This document shows positions 46,260 to 54,654 of a stretch of DNA of 64,000 nucleotides, in pieces; positions within the stretch are counted from its first letter, which is position 1, and every line of letters starts with the position of its first letter. The translations under genes were made by a program, and so were the position numbers. This DNA is from CAZHGD01 sp964531735 (lineage in GTDB: Bacteria; Armatimonadota; UBA10988). Where the stretch lies: positions 1 to 64,000 of the forward strand of contig CAZHGD010000015.1 of assembly GCA_964531735.1 (NCBI GenBank), read 5' to 3'. The notes beneath the pieces are model-generated. The model was not told where the DNA came from, did no database searches, and saw nothing but the letters and a program-made list of their open reading frames with translations.

Positions 46260-47945
46260 CTAGCGCAGCGGCCAGCCGCCGTGCGCGCCGATCGCCTCGT
46301 CGATGGCCTGCGCCGTGGCCAGCGTCAGCCGCAGCCCGTCCACGAGCCGGCGGACCTCCGCCAGGTCAGCCGTGGTCAGCACGCGGCCGCGCCGGTCGGC
46401 CAGCCAGCGCCGCAACACCGGTGAGCCGCCGATGCGGTAGGCCCACACGGCCGGCGGCACCGCGTCGACCGGCACCGCGTCGGTGAGCCACACGCGCGCG
46501 GCGGCCTCGTCGTAGCGCGGGAAGGGCGCGGACAGCGTCGCCAGCGGCTCCCCGCCGCCGGCTTCGGGCTCGGCCAGATGGCAGGCCAGCAAGCGCTGGC
46601 CCAAGTCGACCAGACGGACGAACAGGCCGGCATCGCGGGTCAGCGGGATGCGGGCGAAGTCGCCGCGCAGCAGGGGCTGGTAGCGCGCGCGGTAGCTGGG
46701 CGAGTGGAGGATGGCGTAGAGATAGGCGAGGATGGCGGCGGGGGTGGAGGCGCGTCGCCGCACCTCACCCCCCGGCCCCCTCTCCGCCCGCGGAGAGGGG
46801 GAGTCACACGCGACAAGGCTCGGCAGTTCGCCCTCTCCGCGGGCGGAGAGGGGGTTAGGGGGTGAGGTGCGCGCCAACGCCCCGCGGATCCGCTCCAGCG
46901 CTTCGGGCATCCGCTCCAGCACCACCTCGTTCCGCACCCGCAAAACCTGCCAGCCTTGCTCCCGCAGCAGTTCGTCACGCTCGCGGTCGGCCGCGATGGT
47001 CTGGTCATGCACGCCACCATCCACCTCGACCACCAAGCGTCGTTCGGAGCAGCAGAAGTCGACCACGAAGGCGCCAATGACGTGCTGACGCCGGAACCGG
47101 TAGCCCTCCAGGCGACGCGAGCGCACCTGTTGCCAGAGCGCGTCTTCTGCCGCCGTCTGCCGGCCGCGCAGCTCGCGCGCGACCGGCTTCAGCGCCTGCC
47201 AGGTGGTCTGCGCCGCACTCCAGGCGTGCTGGCCGTCGTGCTCGCACAACTCAGCCACCCAGTCCAGCGCCGCCGCGCTCAGGTTCGCTTGGCCATCCAC
47301 CGTGAGCGGAAAGACGTAGTTCACCTCCTTGACCGACACCGCGTGGTGCTGCGCCAGCCAGCGCGTGGCGAACACGTGCGACCAATCCGCGCCTTCGACG
47401 CGCTTGCTGGTCACCAGCGCCACGTTGTCGCCGGCGAGCAGGTGTCCGCTCAGTTCCGGGCGCGGCATGCAGCAGAAGCCACGGGTGCGGCCGGTGTAGT
47501 AGGTGTAGCGGCGGTCGAACGGCCGGTAAAGCAGCGGCACGACACGGTCGCGGTCCGGCCCGCTGTCGCGCACGTCCTGTTGCGCCGCGGCGACCTGCCA
47601 GTCGCGACGGTCCTCGCGCAGGTCGAACCGGGTCCGCGCCGCCTCCACCTCCAGGCCGGCGAACTCGCCCACGGTGTCCCACAGCTCGTCGGCCGTGAAC
47701 TGGACGGCGAGATGATCGCGCGCGGTGGCCAGGCCGACGGAGTGGAAGCCGAACAGCTCCGGCAGCGCTAGCCCCTGCTCGTACTCGGAGCGTAGCGCCT
47801 CGTCGGCCGGCACGAACAGGTAGCCCGGCGCGGTCGGCTGCAAGGCTTGCCAAGGCACACTCGACCACGACAGCCGGTCCAGCGCGGCGGCCTTGGCCTC
47901 GCGCCGGCCCCACAGCTCGGCGTGGTGAACCCGGCCCTGGCGCAC
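46260..47945 (-). pseudogene. C-terminal remnant of a type ISP restriction-modification enzyme with DUF559 insertion
   Basis: 561 residues from GTG 47945. RQGRVHHAELWGRREAK, YRPFDRRYTYYTGRTRGFCC, LAGDNVALVTSKR, NYVFPL and AILAYLYAILHSPSYRARY with DFARIPLTRDAGLFVRLVD are the C-terminal (target-recognition side) landmarks of type ISP enzymes. The expected ~900 N-terminal residues (nuclease, helicase, methyltransferase with NPPY) are absent: uvrB ends one base before this frame. Between ~262 and 358 a complete DUF559 PD-(D/E)XK-like nuclease is inserted (FRRQHVIGAFVVDFC, RLVVEVDGGVHDQ), followed by a palindromic repeat read as SPPNPLSARGEGE. The frame is intact over its whole length, so it may still be translated, coupled to uvrB. 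Confidence 0.75.
46760..46870. repeat. 111-bp palindromic repeat element inside the remnant gene
   Basis: Ends are a 13-bp inverted repeat (GCACCTCACCCCC / GGGGGTGAGGTGC). Inside are two further palindromes built on CCCTCTCCGC and GCGGAGAGGG. Length 111 bp, 37 codons, so it keeps the frame. MITE/REP-like elements of this CCCTCTCC type are frequently found attached to DUF559 genes. Confidence 0.8.
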
Positions 47946-47946
47946 G

Positions 47947-50028
47947 CTACCGGCCGCCCTTGCCGCGCCGTCCGCGCCGCTTCGAACTCACATCCACCCG
48001 GCGCGTGAACCGCTCCTTGGTGGCGCCAACACCGGCCGCCGTCGCCGATTCCTCGCTCATCAGGCCGCGCAGCTCCAGCAGGCGGTCGCGCAACTCCGCC
48101 GCGCGCTCGAAGTTCAGCTCCGCCGCCGCCTGCTTCATCTCCTGCTCCACCGAGGCGATCACCGCTTCCAGCGGCAGGTCGTCGTGCGCGTAGGCTTCCA
48201 TCGGCGCCGTGTCGTCCACCTCGCTGTCGTCGGGCCGGATCACCTCGCGCACCGCCTTGCGGATCGTCTCCGGCGTGATGCCGTGCTCGCGGTTGTAGGC
48301 CAACTGCTTCTCGCGGCGCCGGTTGGTCTCGTCGATGGCCGCCTGCATCGCCTCGGTGACCGCGTCCGCGTACATGATCACCCGGCCGTTCACGTTGCGC
48401 GCCGCCCGGCCGATCATCTGGATCAGCGAACGTTCGCTGCGCAGGAAGCCGGTCTGGTCAGCATCGAGAATCGCGATCAGCGACACCTCGGGCAGGTCCA
48501 GGCCCTCGCGCAAGAGGTTGATCCCGACCATCACGTCGACGTTGCCCAGCCGCAGATCGCGGAGCAGCGCGGAGCGGTCGAGGGTGTCGACCTGGGCGTG
48601 CAGCCAGTGCGTGCGCACGCGCAGGTTCTCCAGGTAGGCGGCCAGGTCCTCGGCCTGGCGCTGCGTCAGCGTCAGCGCCAAGGTGCGCTCGCCGCGGTCG
48701 ATGTTGGCGCGGATCTCCGCATAGAGATCGTCAATCTGCCCCCGCGTCGGCCGCACCTGGATCTCCGGGTCGATCAGGCCGGTCGGCCGGACCACCAGAT
48801 CGACCACGCGGTCGGCGTCGGCCAACTCGTAGTTGCCCGGCGTGGCGCTGCTGAACACCACCTGCGGCATCCGCTGCTCGAACTCCTCGAAGCTCAGCGG
48901 ACGGTTGTCATAGGCCGACGGCAGGCGGAAGCCATGCTCGACCAGGTTGTCCTTGCGTGAGCGGTCGCCGCCGAGCTGGGCTTGCACCTGCGAGACGCCG
49001 ATGTGGCTCTCGTCGATGACCAACAGGTAGTCGGGCGGAAAGAAGTCGAGCAGCGAGTACGGCGGCTCGCCCGGCTCGCGGCCATCGAACCAGCGCGAGT
49101 AGTTCTCAATGCCGCTACAGGTGCCCACCTCGCGGATCATCTCCAGATCGTAGCGCGTGCGCTGCTCGATCCGTTGGGCCTCCAGCCAGCGCTCGCGCTC
49201 GCGGAAGTAGAGGATGCGGTCGTTCAGCTCGCTCTCGATGTGCTCCAGCGCACCCTCGATCTGCTCCTCGGTGGTGATGTAGTGGTTGGCCGGATACAGC
49301 GTCAGCTCCGCCTCGTCGCCGGTGATCTCGCCGGTCAGCGGATCGAGCAGCCGGATGTGCTCGACCTCGTCACCAAACAGCTCCACGCGCACCACCGGGC
49401 CACCGGTGGCCGGGCAGATCTCAATCACGTCGCCGCGCACGCGGAACTCGCTCCGCCCGAGCTGCATCGGCGTGCGGCGGAACTGCATCTCCACCAGCCG
49501 CCGTAGCGCCTGGTCCCGATCGAGCTCGCCGCCGCGCTCGAGCCGCAGGACGACGTTCTGGTACTCGGCCGGGCGACCGATGCCGTAGATGCAACTGACC
49601 GAGGCCACCACGATGACATCGCGCCGCGAGCTGAGCGCGGCGGTGGCCTCGTGCCGGAGCCGGTCGATCTCGTCGTTGCGAGAGGTCTCCTTCTCGATAT
49701 AGGTGTCGCTCTGGACGATGTACGCCTCGGGCTGGTAGTAGTCGTAGTACGAGACGAAGAAGCAGACGGCATTGCCCGGGAAGAACTCGCGGAACTCGGC
49801 GCAGAGCTGTTCGGCGAGCGTCTTGTTCGGCGCTAGCACGAGCGTCGGCCGCTGCACCTGCTCAATCAGGCAGCTCAGCACGTAGGTCTTGCCGGTGCCG
49901 GTGGCGCCACGCAGCACCAACCGCCGCTCGCCCGCCTCGACGCCGGCCACCAGACTGGCCACGGCGTCCGGTTGGTCGCCACGCGGTACGAACTCACTGA
50001 CCAGTCGGAAGGCCTGATCGACGCCCAT
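47947..50028 (-). CDS. uvrB: Excinuclease ABC subunit B
   Basis: Damage-verification helicase of nucleotide excision repair, working with UvrA and UvrC. 693 residues. Walker A GATGTGKT at 41-48; the beta-hairpin region FFVSYYDYYQPEAYIVQSDT (~95); Walker B VIDESH; helicase motifs VVFSSATPG, VGINLLREGLDLPEVS and QMIGRAARNVNG; and the C-terminal UVR domain EQEMKQAAAELNFERAAELR for UvrC binding. The tail RRVDVSSKRRGRRGKGGR is basic and longer than usual. The frame is open 200 codons upstream, but the ATG at 50028 has GGGAG seven bases upstream. A promoter and a LexA-box-like site precede it. Confidence 0.96.
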   Translation of the reverse strand: MGVDQAFRLVSEFVPRGDQPDAVASLVAGVEAGERRLVLRGATGTGKTYVLSCLIEQVQRPTLVLAPNKTLAEQLCAEFREFFPGNAVCFFVSYYDYYQPEAYIVQSDTYIEKETSRNDEIDRLRHEATAALSSRRDVIVVASVSCIYGIGRPAEYQNVVLRLERGGELDRDQALRRLVEMQFRRTPMQLGRSEFRVRGDVIEICPATGGPVVRVELFGDEVEHIRLLDPLTGEITGDEAELTLYPANHYITTEEQIEGALEHIESELNDRILYFRERERWLEAQRIEQRTRYDLEMIREVGTCSGIENYSRWFDGREPGEPPYSLLDFFPPDYLLVIDESHIGVSQVQAQLGGDRSRKDNLVEHGFRLPSAYDNRPLSFEEFEQRMPQVVFSSATPGNYELADADRVVDLVVRPTGLIDPEIQVRPTRGQIDDLYAEIRANIDRGERTLALTLTQRQAEDLAAYLENLRVRTHWLHAQVDTLDRSALLRDLRLGNVDVMVGINLLREGLDLPEVSLIAILDADQTGFLRSERSLIQMIGRAARNVNGRVIMYADAVTEAMQAAIDETNRRREKQLAYNREHGITPETIRKAVREVIRPDDSEVDDTAPMEAYAHDDLPLEAVIASVEQEMKQAAAELNFERAAELRDRLLELRGLMSEESATAAGVGATKERFTRRVDVSSKRRGRRGKGGR

Positions 50029-50074
50029 GAACGCTCCCACAACGGTGCCGCCCGGTGTCGCCCGGGCTGGGGGA

Positions 50075-50086
50075 GAACATCTGTAC
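50075..50086. promoter_or_regulatory. LexA-box-like site near the uvrB transcription start
   Basis: GAACATCTGTAC is GAAC-N4-GTAC, one mismatch from the GAAC-N4-GTTC box of Gram-positive-type LexA. It lies at about +5 to +16 of the predicted start, a good place for repression. One near-match is weak evidence. Confidence 0.3.
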
Positions 50087-50097
50087 GTTGAGCCGGC

Positions 50098-50126
50098 ACT
50101 GTAGCAGCCGAGAGCCGGATGGTCAA
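50098..50126 (-). promoter_or_regulatory. Sigma-70 promoter of uvrB
   Basis: Minus strand: TTGACC (50126-50121), 17-bp spacer, TACAGT (50103-50098). Five and four consensus matches. Leader of about 60 nt to the uvrB ATG. Confidence 0.65.
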
Positions 50127-50144
50127 GGCACCCGCGCCGCCGCG

Positions 50145-50906
50145 CTACCGACCCGCGGCGGCGGCGGTCTTCGGCTCGCCGGCGGGCCGCTTGCCAATGG
50201 TGCCGCCACTGGTGCCGACTTCCAGGTAGTCGACGCCGTCGAACGGCAGGTGCAGCAACTGGTGGCCGTGCCCGCTGACCACGTTGGTCACGCCGTACTC
50301 GCGGCAGAGCCGGTGGAACGGGTGGCTCTTGTCGCCGGCGTTGGCGTAGGCCAGCCAGAACGGCTTGTGGAAGAAGACGAACTTCGGCTGCGCGCCGACG
50401 TGCTCCTGGAGCGTCCGGCGCAGGAATTCGTACTGCGCCTCGGGCAGCTCCGTGACGCGGGAGTTGTCGAGCTCCACGAACAGCGCGCCCTGATGGCGGA
50501 ACGCGTAGTATGGCGCCCGCTCGGCACATTCGCGCCAGATGGGCTCCGCGGCGTCGGCCCAGATGTCGTGGTTGCCGGGCACCAGGTGGAACGGGATGTC
50601 CCGGTACGGTTCGAGCAGGTGCCGGAACTCGGCCCACTGCGCCTTGGCGGCCGCCGGCATGTTCGGCCCGTCGCCCAGGTAGCCCTCGATGCTGTCGCCA
50701 ACGTTGATGGCGAAGTCGGGTCCGAGCAGGCCGATCTCGCGCCAGACGCGCTCATAGACGCCCGGCACATGGCCGCCGCAACGGTCCCCGACAATGCTGA
50801 ACCGGAAGTCGTTGGCTGGTTCGGCGGCGCCACCGACCAGACTGGCCACCAGCGCCAGCGCCACCAACGGCAGCCACCGCCACACCCCGCTTCGCCGACT
50901 GTGCAT
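50145..50906 (-). CDS. Secreted calcineurin-like metallophosphoesterase
   Basis: 253 residues. Signal peptide (WLPLVALALVASLVGGAAE). The metal-site motifs come in family order: FRFSIVGDRCGG (usual GDxH, here GDRC), FAINVGDSIEGYLGDG, VPGNHDIWAD, FFHKPFW and VVSGHGHQLLHL. The last Asp-His of the first motif is altered, so metal geometry may differ. Substrate unknown; exported enzymes of this type are phosphatases or phosphodiesterases. The ATG at 50906 has AGGAG seven bases upstream and is preferred over ATGs at 50927. It precedes uvrB by 116 bp in the same direction, but uvrB has its own promoter. Confidence 0.82.
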   Translation of the reverse strand: MHSRRSGVWRWLPLVALALVASLVGGAAEPANDFRFSIVGDRCGGHVPGVYERVWREIGLLGPDFAINVGDSIEGYLGDGPNMPAAAKAQWAEFRHLLEPYRDIPFHLVPGNHDIWADAAEPIWRECAERAPYYAFRHQGALFVELDNSRVTELPEAQYEFLRRTLQEHVGAQPKFVFFHKPFWLAYANAGDKSHPFHRLCREYGVTNVVSGHGHQLLHLPFDGVDYLEVGTSGGTIGKRPAGEPKTAAAAGR

Positions 50907-51109
50907 GAAGCCACTCCTGCCGCTCATCGTACCGTTGCCCCCGGCGCGAGGGCAATGGCCCAACCGCCGGTCCGGCCCGCAACAGCGCCTTCACAATCAA
51001 TCCACGCCAACGCAACCGCTGGCCTGGCCTGGGGGCTGATGATCCACATGCATTGGCCGCGGCAGGGCATGGAGCCGCGACGAGGGAGGACGGCAAGGGA
51101 GGGACGCGG

Positions 51110-53269
51110 ATGGGCGGCAGTGAGTTCGGTCACCTGGTTCGCCCGGAACCGGCAGCGACCCCGGGCGAGTACGCCTTGCTGGAGGGACTTGGCTTCATCG
51201 CCTGCGTGCTGGACAGCGCGGGGCGACTCCTGGCGCTGAACGGCGAGGCAGGGCGCGCGCTGGCCTGGCCCATCGACGAGGCCGCGGGCCAGCCGCTGGA
51301 AGCCCTGACGGCGCTGGCACCCGGCGTGCTGGCCGACATCCGCCAAGCCCTGGGCGACGCGCCGGCCGCGCTGCGGTTTGAGGGCCCGGCTACGTTGCGT
51401 GAAAGCGACCGGAGCTGGATCGCCTGGGACCTGCGGCCGCTGCCAGGCACTGGGCGCCGGTGGCTGCTCACCGGCCAGGATCGGACCCCAGAGCGCCGCC
51501 TCGAGTCCGCGCAGCGCCTCAACGAGTCGCGCCTCGAAGCCTTGCTGACGCTCAACCAGATGACCTCGGCCTCGCTTGCGGAGATCACCGATTTCGCGCT
51601 TGAGGAGGCCGTGCGCCTGACCAGCAGCACGGTCGGCTTCCTGGCCTTCGCCAACGACGACGAGTCCGTGCTGACCATGCACGCCTGGTCACACAGCGCC
51701 ATGGAGCAGTGTCGAGTCGCGGAGTGGCCGGTGGTCTTCCCCGTCGACCAGACCGGCCTGTGGGGTGAGCCGCTCCGACAGCGCCGGCCGGTGGTCACCA
51801 ACAACTATGCCGCCGCCAATCCTCTGAAGCACGGCACGCCCGCCGGCCACGTGCCGATCAACCGGCACCTGGGCATCCCCGTCTTCCAGGGCGAGCAGGT
51901 CGTAGCCGTCGCCGGGGTCAGCAACAAGGCTACCGACTACGACGAGAGCGACATCCGCCAACTGCGCCTGCTGATGAGCGGCATGTGGCAGTTGGTGCGC
52001 CGCCGCCGAGCCGAGGACCACCTGCGCGCCCGGCATGATCTGCTGGAGCAGCGGTTCCGGCAGCGCACGGCCGAACTCCAGGAGGTGAACCAGGCGCTGG
52101 CCGAGGAGATGAAGGAGCACGAGCGCGCCGAAGTGGGCATGGCCGAGGCCGAGGACCGCTACCGGTCACTGTTCGACCTGTCGCCCGACGGCATCTTGCT
52201 CTTCGACCCGGAGACCGAGTTGCCGCTGGAGTTCAACGAGGCCGCCTGTCGCCAACTGGGCTACCAGCCCGAGGAACTGCGGCGCCTCCGCATACGCGAC
52301 ATTCAGGCCGCCGTGCCGCCGGCGCGGGTGCGCGAGCGGATCCGGCAAGCCTTGACCGAAGGCCGGCTGGACTTCGACTCGCGGCACCGCGCAAAGTCCG
52401 GCGAACTGCGCGAGGTGCATGTCACCGTGCAGCCACTGACTATCGCCGGCGAGACCTTGCTCCACGTCATCTTCCGCGACATCACCGACCGCAAGCGCGC
52501 CGAGGCGGAGCGGCAGCGCGCGGAGGAGCTGGAGCGCCGCCTGCGCCGGACATCTGCGCTGCACGCGTTGGGCCAACTCACCGCCGGCATCGCTCATGAC
52601 TTCCGCAACCTGCTGACGGCGGTCGGCGCGCTGGCCGCGGCAATCCAGGAGGCCGGCCCACGCGAAGACGTGGTCCGCGAGTGCTCCGACGGCATCGTGG
52701 AAGCCGTCGAGCAGGGCGCCGGCCTGGTGCGCCAGCTCCTCGGCTTCAGCCGGCACGAGCCAGGCCAACTGGAGCCGGTCGACCTGAACCAGGTGGTCGG
52801 CGCGGTCGACCGGTTGGTCCGCAAGACGCTGGGCGGCCAGATCCGGGTCGACCTGGACCTGGCGCCAACGCTGCCCTCGGTCGCGGCCGATCCGGTGCAA
52901 GTGCAGCAGGTGCTGCTCAACCTGGCGGTCAACGCTCGCGACGCCATGCCGGACGGCGGCTCGCTGCGGATCAGCACGAGGACGGTCTCGGCCGCGCAGG
53001 CCGGGGCGGTGATCGCCGGCGCGCCGCCGGCTGAGCAGTACGTGGCCTTGTCGGTGGTCGACACCGGCACCGGCATCCCCGATGAGGTGGTGGCACGCAT
53101 CTTCGACCCGCACTTCAGCACCAAGCAGAACGGCGATAGCGTCGGCCTGGGCCTGGCCACGGTGCAGGACATCGCGCACCGCCATCACGGTCACGTGTTG
53201 GTGGAGTCGCAGGTCGGCCTGGGCTCCACCTTCACCGTGCTGTTCCCGGTGTGCCCGGCCGAGCCGTAA
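51110..53269 (+). CDS. Soluble PAS-GAF-PAS sensor histidine kinase
   Basis: 719 residues, no transmembrane helix. Order: PAS-like (~20-130, FIACVLDSAGRLLALNGEAG), GAF (~155-310, LEEAVRLTSSTVGFLAFAND), coiled coil (~310-345), PAS with PAC (~350-475, YRSLFDLSPDGILLFDPETE, VIFRDITDRKRAE), HisKA with phospho-acceptor His496 in TAGIAHDFRNLLTAVG, and HATPase_c (NLAVNARDAMPDGG, VVDTGTGIPDEV, IFDPHFSTK, VGLGLATVQDIAHRHHG). It is a cytoplasmic NtrB/hybrid-class kinase without its own receiver. Start ATG 51110 has GGAGG seven bases upstream. No response regulator is adjacent; the orphan receiver at 40.75 kb is a candidate partner. Confidence 0.9.
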   Translation: MGGSEFGHLVRPEPAATPGEYALLEGLGFIACVLDSAGRLLALNGEAGRALAWPIDEAAGQPLEALTALAPGVLADIRQALGDAPAALRFEGPATLRESDRSWIAWDLRPLPGTGRRWLLTGQDRTPERRLESAQRLNESRLEALLTLNQMTSASLAEITDFALEEAVRLTSSTVGFLAFANDDESVLTMHAWSHSAMEQCRVAEWPVVFPVDQTGLWGEPLRQRRPVVTNNYAAANPLKHGTPAGHVPINRHLGIPVFQGEQVVAVAGVSNKATDYDESDIRQLRLLMSGMWQLVRRRRAEDHLRARHDLLEQRFRQRTAELQEVNQALAEEMKEHERAEVGMAEAEDRYRSLFDLSPDGILLFDPETELPLEFNEAACRQLGYQPEELRRLRIRDIQAAVPPARVRERIRQALTEGRLDFDSRHRAKSGELREVHVTVQPLTIAGETLLHVIFRDITDRKRAEAERQRAEELERRLRRTSALHALGQLTAGIAHDFRNLLTAVGALAAAIQEAGPREDVVRECSDGIVEAVEQGAGLVRQLLGFSRHEPGQLEPVDLNQVVGAVDRLVRKTLGGQIRVDLDLAPTLPSVAADPVQVQQVLLNLAVNARDAMPDGGSLRISTRTVSAAQAGAVIAGAPPAEQYVALSVVDTGTGIPDEVVARIFDPHFSTKQNGDSVGLGLATVQDIAHRHHGHVLVESQVGLGSTFTVLFPVCPAEP

Positions 53270-53285
53270 CGCGGCGCGTGGCGCG

Positions 53286-54581
53286 TCAGCCCGCCACCTC
53301 GTGCAGCATGGCCACCGCGGCCTCGACCATCGCCTCGCCGCAACCCGGCCCGGAGGTGCTGTGCCAACCGGCCCAGAGCTGGTAGCCACCCAGTTGATAG
53401 GCCGCACGGTCACCGATGTAGCCGATCTCGCCGTTGGCCAGCCCGACGACCGCCGTGTGCCGGAATGGCGAGCGACGCCGGATGGCCAGGCCGAGGCGAG
53501 CGAACATCTCGCCCGGCACACCGACGATCGCGTTCTCGCCCAGCCGGATGACCTGCAGCCAGGTCTGTCGCTCCTCGCCCTGGAGCGGCGCCATCTCGGC
53601 CCGCATGGCCCGGAAGACCTGCTGCGTGGCCGTGGGGTTGTCCGGCTGGTAGCGTTCGCTCCAGTACTTCACCGCGGACTCTTCGGCCGCCTCGTCGAAG
53701 CACCGCACCCGATAGGTGAACGGGCGCTTGAGCACTCGTAGCGGCGTCGCCGCAGCGGGCTCGGCGAAGCTCAGACCCTCCTCGACCGCAGCCACCACGC
53801 GGTGCACGCACTCGGCCGTGCCGATGGCGTGCAGGTTCTCGGTGCAGCCGAAGGCGCCGGTGTTGTGGCTCGAGCCGAACGCGCCCGGCAGGAACAGCGT
53901 CACCGCGCCGTGCCGCCGCTCGAGCTCCTGCGCCGCCAGCCCGTAGAACGCCGGCGACAGGCGGCCCTTGGTCAGGGCACCGATGTTGTGGTTGGCGTGG
54001 TTGAACAGCACGGCCGTCAGGCCACCGTCGGGCCGGCAGAGCGCGAACACGGGCAGGTCCGGGTCGAATGGCCCGGTCGGCCGAATGACCTCCGACCAGG
54101 GATAGGCATACCAGGCGATGGTGCCATCGGCCAGCAGATAGCGGCTATTGCCGCCGACCGTGGCCTCCTGACTCTCGGCGAACAGCAGCTCGGCCGCCGC
54201 GTCGGACCCCGCGCGGTCAAGGGTCGCGCAGGCCTGCGCGACCGCCGCGATGACCGCCGCCTGCAGCCGCTCGCAGAAGCCAGCGTCGCGCCGACAGCCG
54301 AGGATGTCGATGGTACACGGCGCGTGATGGGTGTGCGTGGCGCAGAGCATCAACTGCTCGAAGGCCACACCGCACTCGGCGGTGATGGCCGCAGCCGCGG
54401 CGTCGAGCACGTCGTCCGGCAGAATCAGCGTGTCGCAGGACACGATGACCAGACGCTGCTCGCCCTCGATGACCACCGCGGCCGCCCGCAGTTCGGCTTC
54501 CTGGTTCGGCGGCAGACCCTCGGTCAGGTCGGGCTGGGTGGCAATCGGCACCGCGGCGGCGGCGGCTCGCAGCGTGGACAT
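53286..54581 (-). CDS. Neutral/alkaline ceramidase-like protein
   Basis: 431 residues. LVIVSCDTLILPDDVLDAAA and LMLCATHTHHAPC match the N-terminal domain of neutral ceramidases and related carbohydrate-locus hydrolases, where THTHxxP supplies zinc ligands; LFNHANHNIGAL, LPGAFGSSHN and VIRLGENAIVGVPGEMFARL, then AVVGLANGEIGYIGDRAAY, are the following conserved blocks. It lacks a signal peptide and the first strand (VGxAxxDITP), so it is shorter than secreted ceramidases; the substrate may well be something other than ceramide. Start ATG 54581 has GGAGG eight bases upstream, but that sequence lies within a strong hairpin. It follows the aldolase gene by 73 bp in the same direction. Confidence 0.72.
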   Translation of the reverse strand: MSTLRAAAAAVPIATQPDLTEGLPPNQEAELRAAAVVIEGEQRLVIVSCDTLILPDDVLDAAAAAITAECGVAFEQLMLCATHTHHAPCTIDILGCRRDAGFCERLQAAVIAAVAQACATLDRAGSDAAAELLFAESQEATVGGNSRYLLADGTIAWYAYPWSEVIRPTGPFDPDLPVFALCRPDGGLTAVLFNHANHNIGALTKGRLSPAFYGLAAQELERRHGAVTLFLPGAFGSSHNTGAFGCTENLHAIGTAECVHRVVAAVEEGLSFAEPAAATPLRVLKRPFTYRVRCFDEAAEESAVKYWSERYQPDNPTATQQVFRAMRAEMAPLQGEERQTWLQVIRLGENAIVGVPGEMFARLGLAIRRRSPFRHTAVVGLANGEIGYIGDRAAYQLGGYQLWAGWHSTSGPGCGEAMVEAAVAMLHEVAG

Positions 54582-54587
54582 GATGGT

Positions 54588-54630
54588 GGCCTCCGGCACA
54601 CAGACGCCGCGGCGTTGTCTGCCGGAGGCC
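54588..54630 (-). promoter_or_regulatory. Hairpin covering the ceramidase-like ribosome-binding site
   Basis: GGCCTCCGGCA (54588-54598) and TGCCGGAGGCC (54620-54630) form 11 perfect pairs; the 21-nt interior is itself GC-palindromic. On the transcript the GGAGG of the downstream gene (54590-54594) is paired. It could be a translational switch, or a terminator for the upstream aldolase gene. Confidence 0.5.
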
Positions 54631-54654
54631 GGAGTCCTGCCGCCCGCGCCGGAC

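Noticed and set aside
46741..46875. CRISPR-like repeat pair in the CCCTCTCC region
   Set aside because: Only two imperfect palindromic copies in one element, no regular spacers, inside a coding frame.
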